DNA of 64,000 nt from Streptomyces sp. LBL (GTDB lineage Bacteria; Actinomycetota; Actinomycetes; Streptomycetales; Streptomycetaceae): contig NZ_JARXYX010000033.1 in assembly GCF_029893585.1 (NCBI RefSeq), positions 53,466 to 117,465 of the forward strand. The letters run 5' to 3'. Below, in pieces: positions 9,027 through 17,842 of this stretch (position 1 is its first letter; every line of letters starts with the position of its first letter). Both the position numbers and the translations under genes were made by a program. The notes below the pieces were generated by a model. The model searched no databases and had not been told where the DNA came from. It worked only from the letters and a program-made list of their open reading frames with translations.

Positions 9027-9266
9027 TCAGCCGCCGCTCTTGCGCCGGAACGACCGCCGGCTCGCAGCCGGGCCATGCGCCCCACGGACCTTCGACGCAT
9101 CGACGTTCGCGGCAAGGTCAGCGGCGTCCGCCTGCGCACCGCGCTTGCGCGCCAGGGCCTCCCGGAACTTGCGTTTCAGGTCGTCGCCGTCGCTGTCGGG
9201 CACCGGAGCGGACGTCTCGGGGCCGGTCGGCTCCGAACCTTCTTCGGATGCAGATTCTGCGGTCAT
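9027..9266 (-). CDS. DUF5302 family small protein
   Basis: The 79-residue protein is very hydrophilic, with an acidic N-terminal half and a Lys/Arg-rich second half (KRKFREALARKRG, then a basic tail ending RRSFRRKSGG). I recognise the DUF5302 pattern of short conserved actinobacterial proteins of unknown role. The ATG at 9266 is chosen because GGAGG stands 5 bp upstream; the longer frame starting at 9299 is not supported. The charge pattern suggests an RNA- or DNA-associated protein, but this is inference only. Confidence 0.75.
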   Translation of the reverse strand: MTAESASEEGSEPTGPETSAPVPDSDGDDLKRKFREALARKRGAQADAADLAANVDASKVRGAHGPAASRRSFRRKSGG

Positions 9267-9405
9267 GGCGACCTCCTGGGTTCGGGCAGTGGGAAGCACA
9301 GCTTGTCATGCCGGACGCAGTGCGGGGCGCAGGCGACATCATCCTGGCTCCGGCTTCGGCGGGTATCGCCTCGCGGCCGGGCACACCACGAGGTCGTTCA
9401 TCTCG

Positions 9406-9429
9406 TAGGTGTACGCATAGGTGTACGCA
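9406..9429. repeat. Perfect tandem 12-bp repeat
   Basis: TAGGTGTACGCA occurs twice head to tail between the DUF5302 start and the 3' end of the DEAD-box gene. The spacing suits binding on successive helix turns, so it may be an operator for the minus-strand DUF5302 gene, but nothing else supports this. Confidence 0.6.
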
Positions 9430-9507
9430 CAGGAGGGTTTCGGGCCGGGCTGGAGGTTCCCCATTCTGCCCGTGGTCGGACGTATTCGATCATCAGGGCA
9501 GCAGCTC

Positions 9508-10923
9508 TCAGCCGCCGCGACGTACCTGGGCCGCCTTGCGGGCCTCGGCGAGCTTGCGGGCCTCACCGGCCTTTCGGGACTTGCCTCCGGCGCCGCGGGA
9601 GGCGTCCTTGCTGGTGCCCAGGCCGCGGAAGGGAGCGTTGGTGTTCTTGGGCCGGGGTGCGGCGGGCCCGCCGTCGAGCGGGATGCCGGAGGGGGCCTTG
9701 GCCCCGGTGATCCGGCTCAGTGCCGCCTCGCCCGAGCGCACCTCGGTGACGATCGGCTCGATGCCGGCGGCGGCCATCAGTCGGCTCATCTCGCGGCGCC
9801 GGCCCGCCGACACCAACGTGACGACGCTGCCGGACTCACCGGCCCGGGCGGTACGGCCCGCGCGGTGCACATAGTCCTTGGGGTCGGTGGGCGGGTCGAC
9901 GTTGACCACGAGATCGAGGTCGTCGACGTGCAGGCCACGGGCCGCGACATTGGTCGCCACCAGGACGCTGATCTGGCCGTTCTTGAACTGCGCCAGGGTC
10001 CGTGTGCGCTGCGGTTGGGACTTGCCGCTGTGCAGGGCCGCGGCGTGCACTCCGCTGGCCCGCAGATGCCGGGTGAGCTGGTCGACCGCGTGCTTGGTGT
10101 CCAGGAACAGCAGTACGCGGCCGTCGCGGGCGGCGATCTCCGTGGTGACGGCGTACTGGTCGTGGCTGTGGACGACCAGGACATGGTGGTCCATCGTCGT
10201 GACCGCGCCCGCGGACGGGTCGACCGAGTGGACGACGGGGGCGTGGAGGTAGCGGCGGACCAGCTGGTCGACGTCGCGGTCCAGGGTCGCCGAGAACAGC
10301 ATCCGCTGACCGTCGGGGTGCACCTGGTCGAGCACCTCGGTCACCTGCGGCAGGAAGCCCATGTCGCACATCTGGTCGGCCTCGTCGAGGACGGTGATCG
10401 CTACCCGTCCCAGGCGGCAGGCCCTGCGCTCGATGAGGTCGTGCAGACGGCCGGGGGTGGCGACGACCACCTCGGCTCCCTCACGCAGCGCAGCGGCCTG
10501 TCGGCCGATCGACATGCCGCCGACGACCGTGGCCATCCGCAGCCGCAGTGCCTCTGCGTACGGCGCAAGCGCCTCGGTGACCTGTTGGGCCAGCTCTCGG
10601 GTGGGCACCAGGACCAGAGCGAGAGGCTGCTTCGGTTCCGCGCGCCGCCCGGCCGTCCGTGCGAGCAGCGGCAGGCCGAACGCGAGCGTCTTGCCCGATC
10701 CGGTGCGCCCGCGCCCCAGGACATCGCGTCCCGCGAGGGCGTTGGGCAGCGTGGCTGCTTGGATGGGGAAGGGCTCGCGCACACCGAGTTCGCTGAGCGT
10801 TCGCAGCACCTCGGCCGGCAGTTCCAGGCTGGCGAAGGAAGCGACCAGAGGCACCGTTGGGGAAGTGGCCATGAGCGGGGCGATATCGCCGTGCGAGGTG
10901 CCGGGGCGGTCAGGGTGATTCAT
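9508..10923 (-). CDS. DEAD-box RNA helicase
   Basis: The protein has 471 residues and all the core helicase motifs: Q motif with FPIQ, GRGRTGSGKT (motif I), PTRELAQQV (Ia), ATPGRL (Ib), DEADQM (II), SATLD (III), then the C-terminal RecA domain with ATNVAARGLH (V) and HRAGRTARAG (VI). The basic tail is rich in Lys/Arg/Gly, as in RhlE/DeaD-type enzymes that open structured RNA and assist ribosome assembly and cold adaptation. The ATG at 10923 has GGAAGG 6 bp upstream. It is a clear paralogue of the helicase at 59631, sharing long identical blocks. Confidence 0.92.
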   Translation of the reverse strand: MNHPDRPGTSHGDIAPLMATSPTVPLVASFASLELPAEVLRTLSELGVREPFPIQAATLPNALAGRDVLGRGRTGSGKTLAFGLPLLARTAGRRAEPKQPLALVLVPTRELAQQVTEALAPYAEALRLRMATVVGGMSIGRQAAALREGAEVVVATPGRLHDLIERRACRLGRVAITVLDEADQMCDMGFLPQVTEVLDQVHPDGQRMLFSATLDRDVDQLVRRYLHAPVVHSVDPSAGAVTTMDHHVLVVHSHDQYAVTTEIAARDGRVLLFLDTKHAVDQLTRHLRASGVHAAALHSGKSQPQRTRTLAQFKNGQISVLVATNVAARGLHVDDLDLVVNVDPPTDPKDYVHRAGRTARAGESGSVVTLVSAGRRREMSRLMAAAGIEPIVTEVRSGEAALSRITGAKAPSGIPLDGGPAAPRPKNTNAPFRGLGTSKDASRGAGGKSRKAGEARKLAEARKAAQVRRGG

Positions 10924-11183
10924 GAAGAGCCTTCCGCATGCGAACGTACCGAGGAAGGCCCGGTAGGAATGAGCAGCCGACGAACAGGAGGAACCAGACA
11001 GGCTGGATCGCCAACCGTCACGAGCACGCAAAAGGATGAGGCTAACACAAAGTGACAGCCCCACGCCCCGGGACGGTCCTTCACGGAAGCGCGGTCACAC
11101 CCGATTGCGGGACGTTCCACAAGCGCACGTCCTGCCGGTGTCGACGGCCTGAGGAACGGCCCGTCCGCCCTTGTCCACCCGTC

Positions 11184-11981
11184 TCAGCGTGGGCTGTGGA
11201 TGAGGGAGAACCGAGCCCCCTCGGGATCTGCCACCGTGGCCACCCGACCGTGCTCGGAGTCGTGCGGAGGTGTGAGGACGTGACCGCCGAGGCCGACGAG
11301 GAGGGCGGTCGCCTCGTCGGTGTCGGACACTTCGAAGTACGTCATCCAGTGCGGGCCCAGGTCGTGGGGCAGGGCGTGGCCGACGCCGTGGATGCCGGCG
11401 ACGGGGCGGTCGCCGAGGCGCAGGGTCACGTAGTCGAAGTCGGCGGAGACCACCGGCTCCTCCTCGTAGCCGAACAACGTTTCGTAGAACTTGGCGACGC
11501 TCGCGGTCTCGAAGGTCAGCAGCTCGTGCCAGGCCGGTGTGCCGGGCGCCCCGGTGAGAGACGTTCCGAGGTGCGCGGCCGCCTGCCAGACGCCGAAGAC
11601 CGCGCCGGACGGGTCGGAGCCGATCACCAGTCGCCCGGCTTCCTCGGCGTCCAGCGGTCCCACCCCGACCGTGCCGCCGCACAGCCGTACGGTCTCGGCC
11701 GTCAGGTCCACGTCGTCCGAGGCGAGGTAGGGCGTCCAGGCGATGGGGAGATCGCGGTCGGCCGGCAGCTGGCCGATGCCGGCCACCGTGTGCCCGTCGA
11801 GCAGGGCCCGGACGGAGGGACCGAGCTGCTGCGGGCCCGGCCGGAACTCCCAGCCGAACAGTGAACCGTAGAACTCCTGGGTCGTGGCCACCTCGTGCAC
11901 CATCAGGCTCACCCAGCAGGGCGTGCCCGGTACCTGCCGGGCGGGCGGGCCGGCCGGCCCCCTTGCCTCGGTCATCGTCAC
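11184..11981 (-). CDS. Two-domain VOC (glyoxalase/bleomycin-resistance fold) protein
   Basis: The protein has 265 residues made of two vicinal-oxygen-chelate repeats: about 20-130, beginning PGTPCWVSLMV, and about 145-262, beginning GTPAWHELLTF. Each has the beta-alpha-beta-beta-beta pattern, with a domain end resembling DPEGARFSLI. The family includes metal-dependent glyoxalases, dioxygenases and drug-binding proteins. The repeats carry few clear metal ligands, so catalysis is uncertain. A second Met two codons in is an alternative start. It is divergent from the rhodanese gene, and no functional partner is evident. Confidence 0.82.
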   Translation of the reverse strand: MTMTEARGPAGPPARQVPGTPCWVSLMVHEVATTQEFYGSLFGWEFRPGPQQLGPSVRALLDGHTVAGIGQLPADRDLPIAWTPYLASDDVDLTAETVRLCGGTVGVGPLDAEEAGRLVIGSDPSGAVFGVWQAAAHLGTSLTGAPGTPAWHELLTFETASVAKFYETLFGYEEEPVVSADFDYVTLRLGDRPVAGIHGVGHALPHDLGPHWMTYFEVSDTDEATALLVGLGGHVLTPPHDSEHGRVATVADPEGARFSLIHSPR

Positions 11982-12030
11982 TCTCTTCTCGGCCTCTCAC
12001 GGCGGCCGTGTCGTTCGCTTCCGCTCGGAC

Positions 12031-12096
12031 GGACCCGTGCGTACGGCCCCATGCTCACGGACCCGTGCATAAGGCCCCATGCCCATGGCCCTGTGC
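12031..12096. repeat. 28-bp direct repeat, about 2.4 copies
   Basis: GGACCCGTGC followed by an 18-base segment containing GGCCCCATG recurs with a 28-bp period (starts at 12031, 12059 and a degenerate 12087). It lies in the 358-bp gap between the divergent VOC and rhodanese genes. Nothing else was recognised in that gap. Confidence 0.6.
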
Positions 12097-12339
12097 CGAT
12101 GCTCGCAGCACTCGTGGCGCCGCACGCTTCGGGCACGCCGTCGCTCGGCGGCTCCCCTGTCCGTGTCCGGAGAATGCCCGTCGTGCGCCTTCCCGGCCAT
12201 GGCCATGCGATGACCGACGGGTGTCGATCGGTTGTACAGCATGTGCCTGATCCCGTACGCCTCGTGATCGGGCCTGCCCGGCGGAGCAGAGTAGCCGGAC
12301 CTGGACGCTGCGGCCACCCCGTGCGCGAGGATGGTGGCC

Positions 12340-13191
12340 ATGAACGCCATCATTTCCGCATCAGAACTCGCCGGCGACTTGGCGGGACAGAACCCGCCCG
12401 TCCTGCTCGATGTCCGTTGGCAACTGAGCGTGGCCAAGGCGACCGGGGAGCCGCCGTTCGACGGCCGGGCCGAGTACGCGGCCGGACACCTCCCCGGCGC
12501 GGTCTTCGTCGACCTGGACAGGGAACTCGCCGCCCCGGCGTGCCTCGGCGGCCGGCACCCGCTGCCCGACCTCGCGGAGTTCGGCGCCGCCATGCGCCGC
12601 GCGGGTGTCTCGGCCGGGACGCCGGTGGTCGTGTACGACGGCGGACAGGGCTGGGCGGCGGCCCGAGCCTGGTGGATGCTGCGCTGGACAGGTCACCCGG
12701 ACGTGCGAGTCCTCGACGGCGGGTTGCCGTCCTGGCAGGGCGAACTGTCGACCGGCCTTCCCGAACCGGCCGAGGGCGACTTCCAGCCCGCGCCGACCGC
12801 GGCAGGGCTCATCGACGCGGACGGCGCGGCGGCGCTGGCCCGCTCCGGAGTGCTGCTGGACGCCCGGGCAGGGGAGCGCTACCGGGGTGAGGTGGAGCCC
12901 ATCGACCGGGTCGGCGGACACATTCCCGGCGCGCTGTCGGCGCCCACCACCGACAACGTGGGGGCCGACGGCCGCTTCCGCCCCGCCGAGGAACTGGCCG
13001 CCCGCTTCAAGGCATTGGGCGTCCTGGACGACTCGACGGTCGGTGTCTACTGCGGCTCCGGCGTCTCCGGCGCCCATGAGGTGCTGGCCCTGGCGGTCGC
13101 GGGCATTCCGGCCGCGCTGTACGTCGGTTCCTGGTCGGAGTGGTCGTCGGACCCGTCGCGACCGGTCGCCGTGGGACCGGATCCCCAGTAG
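12340..13191 (+). CDS. Rhodanese-type sulfurtransferase
   Basis: The 283-residue protein has two rhodanese domains (about 5-125 and 150-278). The second contains the active-site loop YCGSGVSG with the persulfide-forming Cys, closer to the CGSGVTA loop of mercaptopyruvate sulfurtransferases than to thiosulfate sulfurtransferase. Such enzymes move sulfane sulfur to cyanide, thiols or proteins in the cytoplasm. An ATG three codons upstream (12331) is also possible; GAGG at 12327-12330 favours the start used here by spacing. A strong terminator shared with sepH follows. Confidence 0.87.
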   Translation: MNAIISASELAGDLAGQNPPVLLDVRWQLSVAKATGEPPFDGRAEYAAGHLPGAVFVDLDRELAAPACLGGRHPLPDLAEFGAAMRRAGVSAGTPVVVYDGGQGWAAARAWWMLRWTGHPDVRVLDGGLPSWQGELSTGLPEPAEGDFQPAPTAAGLIDADGAAALARSGVLLDARAGERYRGEVEPIDRVGGHIPGALSAPTTDNVGADGRFRPAEELAARFKALGVLDDSTVGVYCGSGVSGAHEVLALAVAGIPAALYVGSWSEWSSDPSRPVAVGPDPQ

Positions 13192-13215
13192 GCCCAGGAC
13201 CCGGCACAGAACGGA

Positions 13216-13247
13216 AGGGTCCCCGGCGCGCGAACGCCGGGGACCCT
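13216..13247. terminator. Bidirectional terminator between the rhodanese gene and sepH
   Basis: AGGGTCCCCGGCG pairs perfectly with CGCCGGGGACCCT (13 bp) around a CGCGAA loop, between two convergent genes. There is no long T-run, as is usual for Streptomyces terminators. Confidence 0.85.
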
Positions 13248-13266
13248 CCGGATGTCGTACGACCGG

Positions 13267-14319
13267 CTACTCCTGCTTCTTCCGCCGCGTCCCGAACACG
13301 ATCTCGTCCCAGCTCGGGACCGCCGCCCGACGGCCCGGGCGGACGCCGTCCGCCTCGGCCTGCCGGTCGGTGGAGCCGATGAGCCGGTCACGATGGCTGC
13401 CGACGGAACGGGGCATCAGGATGTCCGCGTAGGCGGAACCGGCCGAGGCCGCGGGCGCCGGGGGCTCCTCCTCCTCGGGCTCCGGGGCGGGGTCCTCCGT
13501 GTCGGGCTCCGCCGGGCGCTCCGGGACCACCAGGTCGCCCCGGAAGCTCGGCACCGCCTCCAGGAGGCTGGTCAGCGAGTCCCGCTCGTCGGCACTCTCC
13601 TCCGCGGACTCGTCGAACGACGGCCCGGGCAGGCTCGGCCGTTCCCGGTCGAGAGCCCGGTCAAGGGCGCGGTCCAGCGGACGGTCGCGTGGCAGCCGTG
13701 CGATGCGCGGTACGAAGGGAAAGCTGGGCTCCGGGGCGGCGGCGAGGTCGTCGGATTCGCCGATCAGCGAGCGCGCCTCCTCGTCGACGGCCTGGACGAG
13801 CCGCCGGGGCGGGTCGTACGTCCAGCTCGCCGAATGAGGTTCGCCCGCGACCCGGTAGACCAGCAGGACCTCCCAGGTGCCGTCGTCGCGGCGCCAGGAG
13901 TCCCACTGCACGGACTCCTTCTCGGCGCCGCGCACCAGCAGCCGCTCCTGGACCGTCTCACCGAGCTGGGGGCCGGCGTTCTCGCCGGGGCGGCGGACCG
14001 GGGTCTTGCGGGCCCGCTCGGCCATGAAGGCGCGCTCGGCGAGCACGGGACCCTCGAAGCGCCGCACGCGATCCACAGGGATGCCGGCCATCTGCGCGAC
14101 CTCTTCCGCGGTCGCACCGGCGCGTATACGCGCCTGGATGTCGCGGGGGCGGAGATGGCTTTCGACTTCGATCTCGATCTGGCCGAGACGGGGACGATCG
14201 CCGCGCACGGCGGCGCGCAGGCGTTCGTCGATCGGGAGCGTGTACTCCGTTGCGTCGGCAGCCTTCAGCACCAGTCGTGTGCCGTCATTGGAGACGGCCA
14301 CGACACGCAGTTCGGGCAT
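13267..14319 (-). CDS. sepH: Cell division protein SepH (DUF3071)
   Basis: SepH is an actinobacterial FtsZ partner that promotes FtsZ assembly during sporulation septation. The 350-residue protein has the conserved N-terminal DUF3071 domain (about 1-170) with a helix-turn-helix-like segment ATAEEVAQMAGIPVDRVRRFEG, a low-complexity middle with repeated RALDR units and Glu/Pro tracts, and a conserved C-terminal motif ending PSWDEIVFGTRRKKQE. The ATG at 14319 is chosen for a GGAGG 7 bp upstream and for matching the family start MPELRVVAVS. The longer upstream frame is not supported. Confidence 0.92.
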   Translation of the reverse strand: MPELRVVAVSNDGTRLVLKAADATEYTLPIDERLRAAVRGDRPRLGQIEIEVESHLRPRDIQARIRAGATAEEVAQMAGIPVDRVRRFEGPVLAERAFMAERARKTPVRRPGENAGPQLGETVQERLLVRGAEKESVQWDSWRRDDGTWEVLLVYRVAGEPHSASWTYDPPRRLVQAVDEEARSLIGESDDLAAAPEPSFPFVPRIARLPRDRPLDRALDRALDRERPSLPGPSFDESAEESADERDSLTSLLEAVPSFRGDLVVPERPAEPDTEDPAPEPEEEEPPAPAASAGSAYADILMPRSVGSHRDRLIGSTDRQAEADGVRPGRRAAVPSWDEIVFGTRRKKQE

Positions 14320-14781
14320 GGGGACCTCCCGGGTGGTGCCTGCCGACGTCACGTGCGTCGCTGCTTCCGCTAGTCGAGTGTGGCCTGCCCGGGTGCAGCC
14401 TGCCACAACCTTGCCGAGTTGCCCGGCGTGTCGGGCACGGGCCCTGGATCGCCGTTATGGCACGGTTACCTATTCGCAACGCTAAGTGACCAACTCCGTC
14501 ACCCTGTGCAACTAGCCCCCTCCTGGCGGTCCTTGAAGGCCACGGACGCCCTGGCGGGAGACCTGACCCAGGGCTCGCAACAGTACTCCATTTGGGCCAC
14601 GTGCGTGGATTGGCGCGCCACCCAACTTCTTCCAATGGAGGGGACTTGGCCGTCCTGGAGCAGTTTTCGGGATCTTGAACGTGACGTACTTCACGCAATC
14701 ACCGAAAACGGAACTATGGGATTCGTTCATGCGTGCCCCGTACGGCCTTTCGCTCCCGGGGAGTTCGCCGGAACCCGTCCG
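14320..14781. other. Intergenic stretch between sepH and the sugar-lactone oxidase gene
   Basis: This 462-bp stretch holds the sepH promoter region, since sepH starts at its left edge. I found no convincing coding frame on either strand; the 72-residue minus frame at 14512-14730 has no family resemblance I know. Confidence 0.5.
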
Positions 14782-16101
14782 CTATGCGCCCAACACCCGC
14801 CGCAGATAGTCGTTCTGGAATCGCCGGTCCGGATCGAGCCGGTCCCGCAGCGCGGTGAACTCGCCGAAGCGCGGATAGACGCCGGCGAAGTACTCGGCGT
14901 CGCGCGTGTGCACCTTGCCCCAGTGTGGCCGCCCCTCGTACGCGGTGAAGATGCGCTCGGCGGCGCTGAAGTACGCCTGGTAGGGCGTCCCCTTGAGCAG
15001 GTGGACGGCGATGTACGCGCTGTCCCGGCCCGAGGCGGTGGACAGGGTGATGTCGTCGGCCGGGGCCGTGCGCACCTCCACCGGGAAGCTGATCCGCAGG
15101 CCGGAGCGGTCGACCGTCTTCTTCAGCTCGCGCAGCGCCTCGCCCACCGCCGCGCGCGGGACGGCGTACTCCATCTCCACGAAGCGCACCCGGCGCGGCG
15201 AGGTGAAGACCTTGTACGGGATGTCGGTGTAGGTCCGCGAGGACAGCGCCCGGCTGGAGATCCGCGCGATGGCCGGGATGGTGGCCGGCGCCGCGCGGCC
15301 GACCCACTGGGCCACCTGGAAGACGCCGTTGGAGAGGAACTCGTCCTCGAACCAGCCCGCCAGCTGCCCCACCGGCTGCTCCGGGCCCGTGCTGCGGTTG
15401 TTGCGCTTGGTGTTGGTGCTGTCGGTGTGCGGGAACCAGTAGAACTCGAAGTGCTCGTTCTCGGCCCACAGTTGGTCGAACTCGGCGACGACCCGGTCGA
15501 AGGGCATCGACTCCTCGCGGGCGGTGAGCAGGAAGATCGGCTCCACGGCGAAGGTGATCGCGGTGACGATACCGAGCGCGCCCAGGCCGATCCGGGCGGC
15601 GGCGAAGACCTCCGGATTCTCCTTCTCCGAGCAGGCCAGGATTGTGCCGTCTGCGGTCACCAGCTCCAGGCCCCTGATCTGGGCGGCGATCGAACCCGAC
15701 TCGCGACCTGTGCCGTGCGTGCCCGTACTGGTGGCCCCGGAGACGGTCTGCTCCATGATGTCGCCCATGTTGGTCAGCGACAGACCTTCCCGGGCCAGGG
15801 CCATGTTGAGCCTCTTGAGCGGAGTCCCGGACCCGACCGTGACCGTCATGGCGTCCCGGTCGATGTTGCGGATGCCGGTCAACAGTTGAGGGCGGATCAA
15901 CACGCCGTCGGTGGCGGCGATGGACGTGAAGGAGTGCCCGGTACCGACGGCCTTCACCTTCAGCCCGTCCTCGGCAGCCATCCGGAGGGCATCGGCCAGC
16001 TCGTCGACCGAGGCGGGAGTGACCTCCCGCGCGGGCCGGGCGGCGACGTTGCCGCCCCAGTTACGCCACGTGCCGATCTTTCCGCTCGCTGTGCTGCTCA
16101 A
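14782..16101 (-). CDS. FAD-dependent D-arabinono-1,4-lactone oxidase family protein
   Basis: The 439-residue flavoprotein has a VAO-type FAD-binding domain (about 10-180), with AVGTGHSFT and the histidyl-flavin region SGATSTGTHGTG, and a C-terminal ALO domain (about 190-437) ending WGKVHTRDAEYF, then RRFQNDYLRRVLG. Relatives oxidise aldonolactones or alditols (L-gulonolactone, D-arabinonolactone, xylitol) with oxygen, giving hydrogen peroxide. The start chosen is the TTG at 16101, which follows GGGGAGG; the upstream frame overlaps the decayed MFS gene and is not conserved. The 41-bp overlap with that gene suggests the two were once translationally coupled. Confidence 0.85.
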   Translation of the reverse strand: MSSTASGKIGTWRNWGGNVAARPAREVTPASVDELADALRMAAEDGLKVKAVGTGHSFTSIAATDGVLIRPQLLTGIRNIDRDAMTVTVGSGTPLKRLNMALAREGLSLTNMGDIMEQTVSGATSTGTHGTGRESGSIAAQIRGLELVTADGTILACSEKENPEVFAAARIGLGALGIVTAITFAVEPIFLLTAREESMPFDRVVAEFDQLWAENEHFEFYWFPHTDSTNTKRNNRSTGPEQPVGQLAGWFEDEFLSNGVFQVAQWVGRAAPATIPAIARISSRALSSRTYTDIPYKVFTSPRRVRFVEMEYAVPRAAVGEALRELKKTVDRSGLRISFPVEVRTAPADDITLSTASGRDSAYIAVHLLKGTPYQAYFSAAERIFTAYEGRPHWGKVHTRDAEYFAGVYPRFGEFTALRDRLDPDRRFQNDYLRRVLGA

Positions 16102-16490
16102 CGACGCCTCCCCGACGCGGAGCCGGCCTGCTGAGCCGGCGGTACCCCAGGAAACCGACCGCGACCGCGACGGCTCCGGACACCGCCGGAACCCCGTACC
16201 CGGCCTGCGCACCCGCGGCGTCGATCACCCAGCCGGACACGGAGGAGCCGAGCGCGACCCCGACGGCCGGCCCGGTACTCACCCAGGTCATGCCCTCGGT
16301 CGGTTGCGCGCGAGGTACGTGCTGCTCGATGAGGGACATCGTCGTGATCACCGTGGGAGCGATGGACAAGCCCGCAACGAACAGCGCCACGGCCGGAAAC
16401 GGCAAGCTCCCGACCAGTAGGAGGGGGATCATACTCACGGCCATCGCACAAACGCCCAGCAGCAGGCGATGTTCGGGTGCCCCTTTGACG
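16061..16490 (-). pseudogene. MFS transporter, 5' part missing
   Basis: Only the C-terminal third of a major facilitator survives: hydrophobic helices including GVCAMAVSMIPLLLVGSLPF, then IAPTVITTMSLIEQHVPRAQ and TEGMTWVSTG, a pattern I know from full-length Streptomyces MFS proteins of about 400 residues. The open frame continues to 16729, but the residues before about 16490 are polar, with no membrane helices, and do not look like an MFS N-terminus. No start or ribosome site precedes the surviving part. I read it as a deletion remnant. It overlaps the oxidase start, which may now use other signals. Confidence 0.75.
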
Positions 16491-16706
16491 TGCGGCAGCC
16501 CAGGAAGCAGGCGGCCAGCAGCGAGCCGACCTCTGATCGGCTCGGTAGCGCGTGAGTACGGCGGCCCGGTAAGGCGCCAGTACCGCTGACACCACTGATA
16601 CCGCTTACGAGTCAGGTGACCCTGATGCACCTCGTCGGAGCACCGGGAACCCGGGTGGTCACCCCGCCGTTTCCCGGCTGTCAGTACCTGATGACAGGAT
16701 CGATCC

Positions 16707-17834
16707 ATGCCAGACGCGCTCGAAGCCACCCCCTACGACGCCCTGCTCCTGCTCTCCTTCGGCGGTCCGGAGGGGCCGGACGACGTCGTCCCGTTCCTGG
16801 AGAACGTGACGCGCGGGCGCGGAATCCCCAAGGAACGCCTGAAGGAAGTCGGCCAGCACTACTTCCTGTTCGGCGGGGTCAGCCCCATCAACGACCAGAA
16901 CCGCGCCCTGCTGGACGCCCTGCGCAAGGACTTCGCGGAGCACGGCGTGGATCTGCCGGTCTACTGGGGCAACCGCAACTGGGCGCCGTACCTGACGGAC
17001 ACCCTGCGCGAGATGGTCGCCGACGGCCGCCGCCGCGTCCTGGTCCTCGCCACCAGTGCCTACGCCTCGTACTCGGGCTGCCGCCAGTACCGCGAGAACC
17101 TCGCCGACGCGCTGGCCGCCCTTCAGGCCGAGGGCCTTCAGCCGCCCGCGGTCGACAAGCTGCGGCACTACTTCAACCACCCGGGCTTCCTGGAGCCGAT
17201 GATCGACGGGGTGGTCGCGGCCCTCGCCGACCTCCCCGAGGACGTCCGGGACGGTGCGCACATCGCCTTCACCACCCACTCGATCCCGACCGCCTCCGCG
17301 GACACCTCCGGCCCGGTCGAGGAGCACGGCGACGGTGGCGCGTACGTGAGGCAGCACCTGGACGTGGCGCGACTGGTCGCCGACGCCGTCCGTGAGCGCA
17401 CCGGCGTCGACCACCCCTGGCAGCTCGTCTACCAGTCCCGCTCCGGTGCCCCGCACATCCCGTGGCTGGAGCCCGACATCTGCGACCACCTGGAGGAGCG
17501 GCACGCGGCCGGGGCCCCGGCCCTCGTCATGGCGCCCATCGGTTTCGTCTCCGACCACATGGAGGTCATGTACGACCTCGACACGGAGGCCAGGGCGAAG
17601 GCCGAGGAGTTGGGTCTGCCGGTGCGCCGTTCGGCCACCGTCGGCGCCGACCCGCGGTTCGCCGCCGCGATCCGCGACCTCGTCCTGGAGCGTGCCGCCG
17701 TCGAGCGCGCGGGGCAGGTCACGCCCTGCGCCCTGGGCGCGCTCGGCGCGAGCCACCACCTCTGCCCGGCGGGCTGCTGCCCCGCCCGCGCCCCGCACCC
17801 CGCCGCCGCGGGCGCCGACAGCCCCTACGCGTGA
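16707..17834 (+). CDS. hemH: Ferrochelatase (coproporphyrin ferrochelatase type)
   Basis: The 375-residue cytoplasmic enzyme inserts Fe2+ into a porphyrin in the last part of heme synthesis; in actinobacteria the substrate is normally coproporphyrin III. The N-terminus YDALLLLSFGGPEGPDDV and the metal-site region with THSIP are typical. Cysteines in SGCRQ and in a C-terminal cluster (CALGALG, then CPAGCC) match the [2Fe-2S]-ligating cysteines of actinobacterial enzymes such as the mycobacterial one. The ATG at 16707 fits the family. The inositol-phosphatase gene follows after 8 bp, so they form an operon. Confidence 0.94.
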   Translation: MPDALEATPYDALLLLSFGGPEGPDDVVPFLENVTRGRGIPKERLKEVGQHYFLFGGVSPINDQNRALLDALRKDFAEHGVDLPVYWGNRNWAPYLTDTLREMVADGRRRVLVLATSAYASYSGCRQYRENLADALAALQAEGLQPPAVDKLRHYFNHPGFLEPMIDGVVAALADLPEDVRDGAHIAFTTHSIPTASADTSGPVEEHGDGGAYVRQHLDVARLVADAVRERTGVDHPWQLVYQSRSGAPHIPWLEPDICDHLEERHAAGAPALVMAPIGFVSDHMEVMYDLDTEARAKAEELGLPVRRSATVGADPRFAAAIRDLVLERAAVERAGQVTPCALGALGASHHLCPAGCCPARAPHPAAAGADSPYA

Positions 17835-17842
17835 GGAGCGCC

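Noticed and set aside
12031..12096. CRISPR array or riboswitch
   Set aside because: Only about 2.4 copies of a 28-bp direct repeat without spacers; no conserved RNA blocks.
14512..14730. Small gene upstream of the lactone oxidase gene
   Set aside because: No ribosome site, no recognisable pattern, and in the sepH promoter region.
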